Shown one piece after another: positions 51,616 to 61,789 of a stretch of DNA of 64,000 nucleotides. The stretch comes from Amycolatopsis pretoriensis. GTDB lineage: Bacteria > Actinomycetota > Actinomycetes > Mycobacteriales > Pseudonocardiaceae. The DNA is taken from positions 806,001-870,000 of the forward strand of contig NZ_FNUJ01000003.1 in NCBI RefSeq assembly GCF_900107925.1. The letters run 5' to 3'. The notes under the pieces are model-generated. The model worked only from the letters and a program-made list of their open reading frames with translations, made no database searches and was not told where the DNA came from. The stretch's first letter is position 1; each line of letters opens with the position of its first letter. The position numbers and the translations under genes are program-made.

Positions 51616-52374
51616 TCAGCGGGCTTCAGGGGGCGACCAGTCGACCGCGGTCCCCCGCGGCAGCGGGTCCCCGTAATGGCCGGCCGGCAACGGACGGCGC
51701 CCCCGGAGGTACGCGACCAGCTCGGCGGCGATGACCACGACCGCGTACGCGACCAAGACCGGCGCGTACCCGCGCGGCACCGGGGACTCCGTGACCAGGT
51801 CCAGCAGCGGCGGTACCGCCACCAGGGCAGGCGAAGCCGCGTGGAGGTTCTCCGCCACCAGCCCCCGGTACACCGCCGCCGACGCGTCGTCCACGGCGAG
51901 CACCGGGGCCCGCAGGAAGCTGGTCACGATCACGACACCGCAGGACGCGAACACTCCCAGCAGGATCAGCCGGCCGGTGGCGAACGCCGGTGCGGTCGGG
52001 AGCAGCGAGACCGCGATGGCCGCCCCGCCGCCGTAGGCCAGCGCGCCCGCCGCGACGAACCAGCCGCCGGGTCGGGAGGCCGGGCCGGGCCACGGCCGGG
52101 TGCGCCGAGCCAGTTGCCTCTGCGCGGACCGGATCGACTGCCACCCGGCAAGCAGGATGGCCAAGCACACGAGGTACACCAGCGCGCTCACGGTCGCGCC
52201 GAAGAAGTCCAGGTAGAACACCCCGCCGAGGAACACCGGGACGCCGAACACCAGCAGCCACACCAAGCTGCGGCCGCTCAGGTCGCGCGTGGCCAGCAGC
52301 GCGTCGATGAACGGCGCCGGGGCCCGGACGCGCTGTCCCCGGCTCGCCAGCCAGCGCAGCGCCGCCGCGCTCAC
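51616..52374 (-). CDS. Membrane protein, paralog A
   Basis: 252 residues from a GTG overlapping the stop of paralog B (GTGA). Six or so transmembrane helices. The last part reads TSFLRAPVLAVDDASAAVYRGL, then a helix pair and RGRRPLPAGHYGDPLPRG. Same order of motifs as paralog B and the decayed gene upstream: domain entry, two helices, RxPVxAxD, two helices. Function unknown. Confidence 0.7.
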   Translation of the reverse strand: MSAAALRWLASRGQRVRAPAPFIDALLATRDLSGRSLVWLLVFGVPVFLGGVFYLDFFGATVSALVYLVCLAILLAGWQSIRSAQRQLARRTRPWPGPASRPGGWFVAAGALAYGGGAAIAVSLLPTAPAFATGRLILLGVFASCGVVIVTSFLRAPVLAVDDASAAVYRGLVAENLHAASPALVAVPPLLDLVTESPVPRGYAPVLVAYAVVVIAAELVAYLRGRRPLPAGHYGDPLPRGTAVDWSPPEAR

Positions 52375-53156
52375 GCCGGCACCCCGTAAACGCCTTCCGC
52401 GGGCAGCGCGGGGATCCGGGCGCGCTGGGCGAACCACGCGACGACGTGCGTCGCGACCGCCAGCACGACGTAACCGATGAGCCACGGCCTGCCCGGCGGG
52501 TCCTCGACCAAGAGGTCGGCGACCACCGGCACCGCGAAGAACGACGGCATGGCGAGCTGGACGTCCTCCAGCCGCGTCACGACGTCGACCGCCAGCGATC
52601 CCTCGTCCTCGGCGAGGACGGGCCGACGGACCACCCCTGTCAGGATCACCGCCTCCACGACCGCGCCGAGCGCGACCAGGCCGAGCCAGAACACGCCCCA
52701 GAGCGCCCCGCCGGCCGCCAGCGCGATGCCGAGGACGGCCCCTCCGCCGAACGTGATCGCCAGCGACGTCACGTACCAGCCGCCGATCACCTCCGGCCAC
52801 GGCGGTGGCCGCCGGTCCAGGCGCCGGGTCCCCAGCTGGACCGCCGCCCGGCGGTCGCCGGCGCGGCGGTGCAGCCACACCGTCGACAGCACCAGCACGG
52901 CCGTCAACGTCGTGAACCCGGCGTCCGGCAAGTCGGCTCGCTCCACTCCGGGCAGGAGCTGCAGGAAGCGGTAACCGAACAGGGCGGCGCAGTTCACCAC
53001 GGTCACCAGCGCCACGGGGACGAACGCCTCCGGCACGCCCTTGCCGCCGCGGGGGCACAGCCGCGCCGTCAGCAGCGTCGCCGGCTCGGCCACGCTCACG
53101 CCGTGGCGCTTCAGCCACTTCGCCGCCGCTCGCTCCTCCACCGTCAGCACGATCAT
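52371..53156 (-). CDS. Membrane protein, paralog B
   Basis: 261 residues. The N-terminus is soluble (LTVEERAAAKWLKRHGVSVAEPATLL). Six helices follow with VVRRPVLAEDEGSLAVDVVTRLEDVQLAMPS between them. The RRPVLAEDEGSLAVD segment is shared with paralogs A and C. It is the best preserved member of the trio and is coupled to paralog A. No known family. Confidence 0.72.
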   Translation of the reverse strand: MIVLTVEERAAAKWLKRHGVSVAEPATLLTARLCPRGGKGVPEAFVPVALVTVVNCAALFGYRFLQLLPGVERADLPDAGFTTLTAVLVLSTVWLHRRAGDRRAAVQLGTRRLDRRPPPWPEVIGGWYVTSLAITFGGGAVLGIALAAGGALWGVFWLGLVALGAVVEAVILTGVVRRPVLAEDEGSLAVDVVTRLEDVQLAMPSFFAVPVVADLLVEDPPGRPWLIGYVVLAVATHVVAWFAQRARIPALPAEGVYGVPA

Positions 53157-53204
53157 CGGTCCTCCCCCTCGTCCCGCTGTACACGCGCGAAACGCCGTCG
53201 AGGT

Positions 53205-53959
53205 TTACCGGCCGTAGAAGCCCGGCGGCAGCTTGCGCCGGCGCGTCACCAGCCAGCGCCGACCAGCCCAGCGGGCCGGGCTCGCGCAGGTCGACCGCCG
53301 TCACGGGCATCGCCGCCAGCGCGAACACCACCGGCGGCGCGTAGCGGTGGGCGTCCCGGCTCCGGAGCAGGCCGTCCACGGCCAGCGACGTGGGATCCTC
53401 CGCGATGACCGGCGTACGCAGGATCCGGCCGGCGATCGCCGCGGTCACCCCGACGCCGACCGCCAGCGCGAACGTCTGCGCGTAGGCGTCGAAAGAGGGC
53501 GCGGCCACGATCGTGGCCGCGCACAACGCCGCTCCCCCGACGAAGGTGACCGCGGTGGCGGCCAGATACCCCCAGCCGACCTGCCGCGCGGCTTCCCGCA
53601 GCGGCGGCGGCCTCCCGGTGCCCGCCCAGCGTTCGGCGACCGCGTCCCGGTGCCGGACCTCCCGCGAGCGGAACACCTCCAGGACGGCGAACACGACGAA
53701 GAGCACCCCCCAGCCGGCCGGGGACCTCCTGCGTGAAGACGTTCGTGCCGATCAGGGCGACGGAGACGGCCCCGAACCACGGCGACACCGTCCGGGTGGC
53801 CCACTCCCGGGAGCCGAGCCGCAGCGAGAGCAGCCGGGTCGGCAGCCGCACCCGGACGCCCCGCCGGGCGAGCCACGCCCGGGCGGCCGCCACCTCCGCA
53901 GCCGTCGGCTCCCCCGGCAACCACGGATCGACCGGCAGCGCCGGTTCACGCACGCCCAC
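53205..53959 (-). pseudogene. Membrane protein, paralog C, frame-disrupted
   Basis: The first 75 residues (VREPALPVDPWLPGEPTAAEV to VALIGTNVFTQEVP) are in one frame. The homologous continuation (WGVLFVVFAVLEVFRSREV to RTPVIAEDPTSLAVDGLLRSRDAHRYAPPVVFAL) is in another, with the switch at the G6 run near 53706-53714. The final LVTRRRKLPPGFYGR is in a third register and the preceding helix is missing. A true pseudogene or sequence errors are both possible for the first switch. Confidence 0.6.
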
Positions 53960-54011
53960 CCGAACCCCCTCGTCCCGGGGTACACGCCTCAGCCCCGGAA
54001 AAGGTTGCGCG

Positions 54012-54051
54012 CGAAAACGGCCCACCCCCGGCTGGAGGTGGGCCGTTTTCG
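54012..54051. terminator. Bidirectional terminator after subtilase gene
   Basis: CGAAAACGGCCCACC and GGTGGGCCGTTTTCG form a 15-bp perfect stem with A and T runs, 10 bases after the peptidase stop. Confidence 0.75.
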
Positions 54052-54060
54052 AGGAACTCC

Positions 54061-55785
54061 CTACTTCAGGTACTGCGAACCGCGCGTCACCGCCGCGTAG
54101 GCGTCGACCGCGCCGTGGCCGTAGAAGCCGTTGAACGACGGGTCACCCTGGCAGGTAGCGGTGAACGTAGCGTCGCGGCCTTCATCCAGGTAGTCCACCG
54201 TGCGGGGGACCGGGCACGCGATCTCCGACGCCGTGCCCTCGAGCACGCGCTGGACCTTGTCCGGGTCCATGCCGAACTCGCCGTGCGACTTCTTGCCGTA
54301 CTGGGAGATGATCAGCGCCGAGACGCCGACCGCGTGCGGCGTCGCCATCGACGTGCCCTGCAGCCACTGGTAGTAGCCGACCCGGCCGTCGGCCGCCGTC
54401 GCCTTCTGGACGCCCGCGGCGACACCGGCCGGCGTCAGGTTGCCCGCCGCGTCGATGTTGCCCTCGGCGACACCGACGTTCTTCGGGTACGTCGAGAGGA
54501 TCTCGTTCTCGACCGTGCGGAACCACGGCGTGCCGAAACCGTCGCGGAAGTAACCGCCCGGCGCGGAAACCGAGATCTGCTCGGTGCCGTAGTTCGAGTA
54601 GTCCGCCTTCGCCTGCGACGGCCCGAACGCGCCGACGCCGATCGTGTGGTTGCCCTCGACCGGCAGGTTCAGGCAGGACGTGTTGTCGATCGTGCGCGGG
54701 TGCGTCGTGTTGGCCGGGTAGTCCGGGCTCGTGGTGTCCGGCAGCGGCGCGCCGAGGTCGGTGTGCTCGTTGCCCAGCGCGACCACCATCGTGACGCCCT
54801 TGCGGTGCGCGTAGTTCAGCGCGCGCTGCGTCGCCTCGATGATCGTGCGCTGCTCGGCCTGCTCGGCGGGCGTGTCCGCCGGGTTCGCCGTGCAGTTGTA
54901 CAGCCACGGGTCGGTGTAGAACGACATGTTGACGACGTCGATGCCCGCGTCGCCGGCGTAGGTCAGCGCGTCGACGGTCGGCTGCAGGAAGAAGTAGCCC
55001 GAGTCCTGGCCCGCGCGGATGTTCACCAGCGACACGTTCGGCGCGACGCCCGAAACGCCGAAGCCGTTGGCCGCGGCGGCGATCGTGCCGGCGACGTGCG
55101 TGCCGTGGCCGCCGTCGTCGTGGTTGACCGGGTCGACGCAGCCGCGGAACTCGCACGGACCGTCGACCTCGACGCCGTTGACGTCGAACGGGATGTCCTT
55201 GACGAAGTTGCGCGAGTCGGCCGCGTCGAAGTTCGGCGCGATGTCCGGGTGCGTGCCGTCGATGCCGGTGTCGATGACGCCGACCTTGACCTGCTTGCTG
55301 CCCGGCTGCTTGGTGCGCGAAAGGTCGGAGCGGACGGACTTGAGGCCCCAGAGCTGGTCGTCCAGCGGGTCCATCCCGACGGCCTTGTTCGCGGCGGCCT
55401 TCTTCGACGCCGCGGCGCCGCGGCCTTCCTTCTCGACGTTGTCCTTCTTGGCCTTCTTGCCGTTCTTCGGCAGCGAGCCGATGACCTGGGCCTTGGCCGC
55501 GCCGAACACGGCCCGGTTCGCCGAGACGCGCTCGGTGAACCCAGTGGCCGGGGCGCTGGCCTTGATGAGGCCGACGGCGGTGTTGGTCTCCAGCACGGTG
55601 CCGCCGGCGGCCTTGACGGCCTGCTGGACGGTGCCGATGCTCTGCGTGTCCTTGGCGAGCACGGTGAACTCGGTCGCCGGGCCGGACAGCGCGGGCTGCG
55701 CCGACGCGACCGGGACCGCGACGGCCGAGATCGCCCCGAACAGCGGGACGGCCATGGCCGCGGCGAGAAGCCTGGGTCTCTTCAC
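54061..55785 (-). CDS. Secreted S8 subtilisin-like serine protease
   Basis: 574 residues from the GTG at 55785, placed by GAGGAGG just upstream. Signal peptide about 1-30. Inhibitor-like propeptide about 35-125. A lysine/alanine-rich linker follows. Catalytic Asp in VGVIDTGIDGTH, His in GHGTHVAG, Ser in QGTSMATPHAVG. It degrades extracellular protein and matures by propeptide removal. Monocistronic between two terminator or promoter regions. Confidence 0.9.
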   Translation of the reverse strand: MKRPRLLAAAMAVPLFGAISAVAVPVASAQPALSGPATEFTVLAKDTQSIGTVQQAVKAAGGTVLETNTAVGLIKASAPATGFTERVSANRAVFGAAKAQVIGSLPKNGKKAKKDNVEKEGRGAAASKKAAANKAVGMDPLDDQLWGLKSVRSDLSRTKQPGSKQVKVGVIDTGIDGTHPDIAPNFDAADSRNFVKDIPFDVNGVEVDGPCEFRGCVDPVNHDDGGHGTHVAGTIAAAANGFGVSGVAPNVSLVNIRAGQDSGYFFLQPTVDALTYAGDAGIDVVNMSFYTDPWLYNCTANPADTPAEQAEQRTIIEATQRALNYAHRKGVTMVVALGNEHTDLGAPLPDTTSPDYPANTTHPRTIDNTSCLNLPVEGNHTIGVGAFGPSQAKADYSNYGTEQISVSAPGGYFRDGFGTPWFRTVENEILSTYPKNVGVAEGNIDAAGNLTPAGVAAGVQKATAADGRVGYYQWLQGTSMATPHAVGVSALIISQYGKKSHGEFGMDPDKVQRVLEGTASEIACPVPRTVDYLDEGRDATFTATCQGDPSFNGFYGHGAVDAYAAVTRGSQYLK

Positions 55786-55860
55786 GATTCTCCTCCTCGG
55801 GAAAGCGGTTCCTGCGCACCGTATAGACCGGACATAGCGCAAACAACGGCCAAACGTACG

Positions 55861-56859
55861 TTATGGAACAACCGACTTCTGCTCCGCGAAGTGACAAGCT
55901 GACAAATGACCGTCCGTCCTGGGCACCAGCTCCGGGACCTCCGTCGCGCACCGGTCCTGCGCCTTCCAGCAGCGCGTGCGGAACCGGCACCCGGACGGGG
56001 GGTCCAGGGGACTCGGCACGTCGCCGGTCAGCCGGATCACCTGCCGCTGCCCGCGCACGGCCGGGTCGGCCACCGGCACCGCCGACAGCAGCGCCTGGGT
56101 GTACGGGTGGGACGGTCGCTCGTAGATCTCTTCGTCCGTCCCGATCTCGACGATCTTGCCGAGGTACATCACCGCGACCCGGTTGGACAGGTGCCGCACC
56201 ACGGACAGGTCGTGCGCGATGAACACGTACGACAGCCCGAACTCGGTCTGCAGGTCGCCGAGCAGGTTCATCACCTGCGCCTGGATCGAGACGTCCAATG
56301 CGGACACCGGCTCGTCGCAGATGATCACCTTGGGGCGCAACGCGAGCGCCCGCGCGATGCCGATGCGCTGGCGCTGCCCGCCGGAGAACTGGTGCGGGTA
56401 GCGGTTGAGGTGCTCGGGGTTGAGCCCGACGACCTCCAGCAGCTCCTGCACCTTCGTCGCGCGCGACCCCTTGGGCGCGACGTCGGGGTGGATCTCGAAC
56501 GGCTCGCCGACGATGTCGCCGACGGTCATCCGGGGGTTCAGCGACGTGTACGGGTCCTGCAGCACGATCTGGATCTCGCGCCGCAGTTTCCGGAGTTCGT
56601 TGCCCTTCATGGAAAAGATGTCGCGACCTTCGAATTTCGCCGCGCCCGCGGTCGGTTCTTCCAGGCGCATCAGCACCTGGGCCAAAGTGGACTTGCCGCA
56701 GCCGGACTCGCCGACGACGCCGAGCGTTTCGCCCGGCAGCAGGTCGAACGAGACGCCGTCGACGGCCTTGACCTGACCGATCGTGCGCTTGAACAGGACG
56801 CCGGTGCGGACCGGGAAGTACTTCTTCAGGTCGGTGATCGAGAGGATGGGATCAGGCAC
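55861..56859 (-). CDS. oppF: Oligopeptide ABC transporter ATP-binding protein
   Basis: 332 residues. Walker [10 protein letters not shown], signature LSGGQ (as [15 protein letters not shown]), Walker [14 protein letters not shown]-terminal oligo_HPY domain with [14 protein letters not shown], a cysteine pattern of OppD/F proteins. It overlaps the oppD-like gene by 8 bases and is last in the operon. Confidence 0.9.
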   Translation of the reverse strand: MPDPILSITDLKKYFPVRTGVLFKRTIGQVKAVDGVSFDLLPGETLGVVGESGCGKSTLAQVLMRLEEPTAGAAKFEGRDIFSMKGNELRKLRREIQIVLQDPYTSLNPRMTVGDIVGEPFEIHPDVAPKGSRATKVQELLEVVGLNPEHLNRYPHQFSGGQRQRIGIARALALRPKVIICDEPVSALDVSIQAQVMNLLGDLQTEFGLSYVFIAHDLSVVRHLSNRVAVMYLGKIVEIGTDEEIYERPSHPYTQALLSAVPVADPAVRGQRQVIRLTGDVPSPLDPPSGCRFRTRCWKAQDRCATEVPELVPRTDGHLSACHFAEQKSVVP

Positions 56860-57847
56860 GGGAGTTCACCACCTCTTCGGCGAAGTGGCACGCGCTGGTC
56901 CGGCCGAAGCCGATGCCGTGCGGCGGCGGGACTTCTTCGCTGCACCGCGCTTCGGCTCGCTTGCACCGCGGGTGGAACGGGCAGCCCGGCGGGATGTCGA
57001 GCAGGCTCGGCGGCAGGCCCTTGATGGTCTCCAGTGTCTGTCCTTTGAGGTCGAGCCGCGGCAGCGAGTCCATCAGGGCGGCGGTGTACGGGTGGGCCGG
57101 CGCGCGGAACAGCTCGACGACGTCGGCCTGTTCGACGATCCGCCCCGCGTACATCACGGCGATCCGGTCGGCGACCTCCGCGACCACCCCGAGGTCGTGG
57201 GTGATCAGCACCAGGCCCATCTTGCGTTCGGCCTGGATCTCGCCCAGGAGGTCCATGATCTGGGCCTGCACGGTGACGTCGAGGGCGGTGGTCGGCTCGT
57301 CGGCGATGAGCAGGTCCGGGTCGAGCGCCAGGGACATGGCGATCATCGCGCGCTGGCGCATGCCGCCGGAGAACTGGTGCGGGTAGTCCTTGATCCGGCG
57401 TTCCGCCGCCGGGATGCGGACGGTGTCGAGCAGCTCGATCGCCCGCTTCCGCGCGTCCTTTTTGGACATACCGAGCCGGACGCGCAGCTGTTCCTCGATC
57501 TGGAAGCCCACGGTGAACACGGGGTTCAGCGCGGACAGCGCGTCCTGGAAGATCATCGCGATCTCGCTGCCGCGCACTTCGCGACGACGTTCTTCGGACG
57601 CCGTCAGCAGGTCCTCGCCGCGCCAGCGGACGGCACCGGCGGTGATCACGCCCGGCGGCATGTCGAGGATCCCCATCACCGTCTGCGCGGTGACGCTCTT
57701 CCCGGAGCCGGATTCGCCGAGCACGGCCAGGGTTTCGCCCGCGTGCACGGAGTAGCCGACGCCGTTGAGCACGTTCGCGACGCCGTCGGACGTCCGGAAC
57801 TCGACGTGCAGGTCCTCAACTTCGAGCAGGAGTTCGTTGTCGGACAA
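56852..57847 (-). CDS. oppD: Oligopeptide ABC transporter ATP-binding protein
   Basis: 331 residues. Walker [10 protein letters not shown], signature [16 protein letters not shown], Walker [14 protein letters not shown]-terminal [14 protein letters not shown] cluster. Partner of the oppF-like subunit for peptide import. It begins 6 bases after the oppC-like stop. Confidence 0.9.
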   Translation of the reverse strand: MSDNELLLEVEDLHVEFRTSDGVANVLNGVGYSVHAGETLAVLGESGSGKSVTAQTVMGILDMPPGVITAGAVRWRGEDLLTASEERRREVRGSEIAMIFQDALSALNPVFTVGFQIEEQLRVRLGMSKKDARKRAIELLDTVRIPAAERRIKDYPHQFSGGMRQRAMIAMSLALDPDLLIADEPTTALDVTVQAQIMDLLGEIQAERKMGLVLITHDLGVVAEVADRIAVMYAGRIVEQADVVELFRAPAHPYTAALMDSLPRLDLKGQTLETIKGLPPSLLDIPPGCPFHPRCKRAEARCSEEVPPPHGIGFGRTSACHFAEEVVNSRA

Positions 57848-57853
57848 GAGGAT

Positions 57854-58807
57854 CTACCTCGACTTCGGATCGAGCGCGTCGCGGATGCCGTCGCCCAGCA
57901 TCACGAAGGCCAGCACGGTCAGGGTGACGAAGGCGCCGGGGAACAGCAGCATGTGCGGGTCGTTGCGGAAGTAGTCCCGCGAGTCGCTGATCATCACGCC
58001 CCACGAGATCACCGGCGGGCGCACGCCGATGCCGAGGTAGGCCAGCGTCGCTTCGGCGCCGATGAACGCGCCGAGCGCGATGGTCGCGTACACGAGCACC
58101 GGCGCGAGGGTGTTCGGCAGCAGGTGGCGGAAGATGATCCGCGGCGTGCTCGCGCCGAGACCGCGGGCGGCCTTGACGTAGTCGAGCTGCTTGGCCACCA
58201 GCGTCGCCGAGCGCATGATGCGCATGGCGACCGGCCAGCTCAGCACCGCGATCGAGCAGACCACCTGGACGATGATGGTGACCGCGCCGGGGTTCGAGCC
58301 GGGCGCGTTGAACGTCGTCAGGATGACGATCGCGCCGAGCACGAACGGCAGGCCGGCGAAGATGTCGCCGAACCGCGACAGCAGGCTGTCGACGAGCCGG
58401 CCGTAGTAGCCGGCGAGGATGCCGACGACCGATCCGATGAGGACGGTCAGCAGCGTCGCGAACACCCCGACCAGCACCGAGGCGCGGGTGCCGTAGATGG
58501 TGCGGGCGTAGACGTCCTGGCCCTGGTTGTCGTAGCCGAACCAGGCGTCGCCGGACGGGCCTTCGTTGGCGTGCGTGAGGTCGCTGAAACCTGCGTCACG
58601 CGAGCTGAACAGGCCGGGCGCGATCGCGACCAGCACGATCAGCACGATGATCACGGCCGCGGCGACGAACGCCGGCTTGCGCCGCAGCTGGCGCCACGCG
58701 TCGCTCCACAGGCTGCGGGGTTTCTGCGGACTGGTGGCGGAGTCGTCGACACGGGACAGCTCGGCCGCGTCGGCCCCGCCGCCGCCCACCAGGTTCGGGT
58801 CAGTCAT
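57854..58807 (-). CDS. oppC: Oligopeptide ABC transporter permease
   Basis: 317 residues. N-terminal helix near residues 50-70 and the BPD_transp EAA loop AARGLGASTPRIIFRHLLPN, then four further helices. OppC-type by its cytoplasmic N-terminus. It overlaps oppB by 8 bases. Confidence 0.9.
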   Translation of the reverse strand: MTDPNLVGGGGADAAELSRVDDSATSPQKPRSLWSDAWRQLRRKPAFVAAAVIIVLIVLVAIAPGLFSSRDAGFSDLTHANEGPSGDAWFGYDNQGQDVYARTIYGTRASVLVGVFATLLTVLIGSVVGILAGYYGRLVDSLLSRFGDIFAGLPFVLGAIVILTTFNAPGSNPGAVTIIVQVVCSIAVLSWPVAMRIMRSATLVAKQLDYVKAARGLGASTPRIIFRHLLPNTLAPVLVYATIALGAFIGAEATLAYLGIGVRPPVISWGVMISDSRDYFRNDPHMLLFPGAFVTLTVLAFVMLGDGIRDALDPKSR

Positions 58808-59729
58808 AGCGGATCCTCGGGTCGAGAACGGCGTAGAGCAGGTCGACGATCAGGCTCATCAGCAGGTACACCAGCACCAGCAGGACGACCACGCCGACGA
58901 CGGTCGCGCTCTCCCGGTTCTGGATGCCGCGGAAGATGAGCCCGCCCAGGCCGTTGATGTTGAACACGCCTTCGGTGACGATCGCGCCGCCCATCAGGGC
59001 GCCGAGGTCGGTGCCGAGGAAGGTCAGCACCGGGATCACCGAGTTGCGCAGCAGGTGGACGAGCACGACCCGGCTCTGCGGCTGGCCCTTCGCGATCGCC
59101 GTCCGGACGTAGTCGGCGCGGCGGTTTTCGGCGATGCTCGTTCTCGCCAGCCGGGCGACGTAGGCCATCGACAGGCTGCCGAGCGCGATGCCGGGCACGA
59201 TGAGCTCGCCGATGCCCGGGTCGTCCGACACGCTGGCCTCGATCAGCCCGAGGCCGTTGCTGCCCAGGGCCAGCTGCAGCACGATCGCCGTGACGAACAC
59301 CGGCAGCGAGATCAGGAACGTCGTCGAGACCAGGACCAGGTTGTCGAGGAAACCCTTGCCGCGCAAGCCGGTCAGCACGCCGGCGGTCAGGCCGATGAGG
59401 GCCTCGATGACCACGGCGATCACGGCCAGGCGCAGCGTGATCGGGTACGACGTGGCGATCAGCTCGCCGACGGACGTGCCGTTGAAGGTTTCGCCCCAGT
59501 CGCCGGTGAACAGGCTCCCGAGGTACTTGAAGTACTGCACGAAGATGTTGTCGTCCAGGTGGAACTTCTGGGTCATCTGGGCGATGTAGGCCGGCGGGCA
59601 GGCGGCCTGGCCGCACTTGCCGGAGAACGGGTCGCCGGGCACGGCCCAGACCAGGACGTAGATGAGGAAGGTGGTGCCGAAGAACACCGGGATCAGCTGG
59701 AGCAGCCGTCGCAGGACATAGCGGGTCAT
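58800..59729 (-). CDS. oppB: Oligopeptide ABC transporter permease
   Basis: 309 residues. MTRYVLRRLLQLIPVFFGTTFLIYVLV is the classic OppB/DppB N-terminus, with the EAA loop TAIAKGQPQSRVVLVHLLRN. A large outside loop near 45-95 holds CGQAACPPAY. It follows the substrate-binding gene after 103 bases that contain a hairpin. Confidence 0.9.
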   Translation of the reverse strand: MTRYVLRRLLQLIPVFFGTTFLIYVLVWAVPGDPFSGKCGQAACPPAYIAQMTQKFHLDDNIFVQYFKYLGSLFTGDWGETFNGTSVGELIATSYPITLRLAVIAVVIEALIGLTAGVLTGLRGKGFLDNLVLVSTTFLISLPVFVTAIVLQLALGSNGLGLIEASVSDDPGIGELIVPGIALGSLSMAYVARLARTSIAENRRADYVRTAIAKGQPQSRVVLVHLLRNSVIPVLTFLGTDLGALMGGAIVTEGVFNINGLGGLIFRGIQNRESATVVGVVVLLVLVYLLMSLIVDLLYAVLDPRIRYD

Positions 59730-59749
59730 GACGTTCCTAGTGCGCGCCG

Positions 59750-59801
59750 GCCGTCGTGAGTGGCAATTCGGGTTCTAACCCTGATTACCACTCACGACGG
59801 C
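59750..59801 (-). terminator. Intercistronic hairpin between oppA and oppB
   Basis: GCCGTCGTGAGTGG and CCACTCACGACGGC form a 14-bp perfect stem, with a second inner stem. It is placed to reduce read-through or protect the oppA transcript, giving more binding protein than permease. Confidence 0.65.
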
Positions 59802-59832
59802 GTGGTGGTGGTTACGGCAGGTCAGCGCGTCA

Positions 59833-61458
59833 CTACTTCTTCAGGACCTCGATGGACGGGTAGTCCGGCATGCGGCGGAAGTCCAGCGCGGCCGACTTGA
59901 GGTTCTTCGACTTGGCCGCGACGCCCTTCTCGTCCCACACCGGGATCGTCGGCAGGTCCTTCGCGATGAGGTCCTCGGCCTGCTGGTACAGCTTGACCGC
60001 GGCGTCCTTGTTGGCCGTCGCGTCCGCCTGCGCGAGGAGCGCGTCGACCTGCGGGTTCGAGTAGGTCGAGTCGTTCGAGGACCCACCGGTCTTGAAGATC
60101 GGGTTGAGGAAGTCCTCGATGGACGGGTAGTCCGCCGACCAGTCCGAACGGCCCATGCCGGTCAGCTTGTGCCCGGTCACGATGCTGCGCCACTGGCCGA
60201 AGTCGGTCGCGGGCACGAAGTCGCACTCGACGCCGAGGGTGTTCTTGATGCTGTTGCACGCCGCGACCAGCGGTTCCTTGCGGCCACCGTCCGCGTTGGA
60301 CGCGATGGTCAGCTTGCCCGTGAACCCGGACTTCTGGAAGGCCTCCTTGGCCGCCGCCGGGTCGTACTTGCAGAACTGGCAGACGCCGGGCCGCGCGCCG
60401 GGGATGCCCTGCGAGATGTAGCCGTCGGCCGGCACGTAGGTGTCGTTCATGACGGTCTTGGTGATCTGCGCGCGGTCGATCGACATCGAGATGGCCTTGC
60501 GCAACTCGAGGTTGTTGTACCCGGGCACGTAGTACGGGATGGCGATGGTGCTGATGCCGAGCAGGTGGCCGGTGACGAGCCGGTCGCCGAGGTCGGACTT
60601 GTACTTGCCGCCCGCGACCGCCGACGGCGGCAGCGCCTCCATGAAGTCGAGCCGCCCGCTCAGCAGGTCCTGGTAGGCGGTCTCCTGGCTGGCGTAGATC
60701 TTGATGTCGAGGTCCTTGAAGTGGACCTTGTCGTCACCCTTGTAGTCGTCGTTGCGGGTGAGCTTGATGTCCTGGTTCGGCGTCCGCGAGACGAACTTCA
60801 TCGGGCCGTTGCCGATGGGGTGCTGCTCGAAGCCCTTGGGGTCCTTGAAGAACACGTCGGGCAGCGGCGCGAAGGCCTGGTAGCCGACCTTGATGTCGAA
60901 CACGGAGAACGGCGCGTCCAGGGTCACCTGGAACTCGTAGTCGCCCTTCTGCACCAGGCCGGACATCTTGTCCGTGGTGGGCTTGGCGTTCTCGTCCTCG
61001 GGGTGGACGTCCTTGTACCCCTGGATGTTCGAGAAGAAGTCGGTGTTGAGCTGGCCGTTGGGCGCGTAGGCGCCGTAGTTCCAGGCGTCGATGAAGTTGT
61101 GCGCCTTCACCTCGGTGCCGTCGTGGAACTTCCAGCCCTGCTTGATCTTGATGTCGTAGACCTTGGAATCGGTCGTGGTGATCGAGTCGGCCATCAGGTT
61201 GAACGGCTTGGCGTCCGCGCCCTTGAAGCCGACCAGCGTGGCGAACATGACCTGGATCGCCTTGGTGCCGCCGAGGTCGTTGATGTTCGTCGGGACCAGC
61301 GCGTTCTGCGGCTCGGTGCCGTAGACGCTGACCGTGCCGTCCGGGTCGGTCTCGCCGGCTCCCGCAGAGCTGCCCGACCCGCCACCGCACGCGGCGAGCA
61401 CGAGTGCCAGCGAAGTCATCACCACCGTGGGTCCCCAGAGCCTGCGCGAACGACGCAT
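59833..61458 (-). CDS. oppA: Peptide ABC transporter substrate-binding lipoprotein
   Basis: 541 residues from the ATG at 61458 (GGAGGGGATC just before). Lipobox LALVLAACGGG, so the mature protein is membrane-anchored. SBP_bac_5 fold with PTNINDLGGTKAIQVMF and WKFHDGTEVKAHNFIDAW. It binds di- or oligopeptides and heads the five-gene import operon. Confidence 0.9.
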   Translation of the reverse strand: MRRSRRLWGPTVVMTSLALVLAACGGGSGSSAGAGETDPDGTVSVYGTEPQNALVPTNINDLGGTKAIQVMFATLVGFKGADAKPFNLMADSITTTDSKVYDIKIKQGWKFHDGTEVKAHNFIDAWNYGAYAPNGQLNTDFFSNIQGYKDVHPEDENAKPTTDKMSGLVQKGDYEFQVTLDAPFSVFDIKVGYQAFAPLPDVFFKDPKGFEQHPIGNGPMKFVSRTPNQDIKLTRNDDYKGDDKVHFKDLDIKIYASQETAYQDLLSGRLDFMEALPPSAVAGGKYKSDLGDRLVTGHLLGISTIAIPYYVPGYNNLELRKAISMSIDRAQITKTVMNDTYVPADGYISQGIPGARPGVCQFCKYDPAAAKEAFQKSGFTGKLTIASNADGGRKEPLVAACNSIKNTLGVECDFVPATDFGQWRSIVTGHKLTGMGRSDWSADYPSIEDFLNPIFKTGGSSNDSTYSNPQVDALLAQADATANKDAAVKLYQQAEDLIAKDLPTIPVWDEKGVAAKSKNLKSAALDFRRMPDYPSIEVLKK

Positions 61459-61789
61459 GATCCCCTCCATATCCGGTGTGTCCGAAAGGTGAGACGCACG
61501 CTATCGGGGCGGGTGAAGCTGATCACGGACTGCGGTGTTGCAAATGTGTGACGGTCGTCGGGACCACCTGGTTGGAGCACAACCAACGTAGGAATCCGGA
61601 TACTCCGGACGGCCTAGCGCGGACAGGTGGTCATCGGACGCTCACCCACGGTTTGCTTGCGGCGCAAGTCTTTTCGGGTGGCCGAACGGTCGGTCAGGGC
61701 GCAAGGGGGCGGCTCGGTCGGTTGTGGACCGCGCCGACGCTGGAGTGATGCCGCGCGGCCTCGGCGGGTGCCGCGGGAGGGGCCGCCGG
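61459..61789. other. Intergenic region upstream of oppA
   Basis: No gene seen. It carries the opp promoter region, a short GGTTG-N5-CAACC repeat and a TCCGGA-N3-TCCGGA motif near 61594. Confidence 0.4.

Noticed and set aside
54115..55902. A 595-residue frame antisense to the subtilase
   Set aside because: Low-complexity Arg/Val/Asp composition and no recognisable domain; the minus strand has a complete S8 protease.
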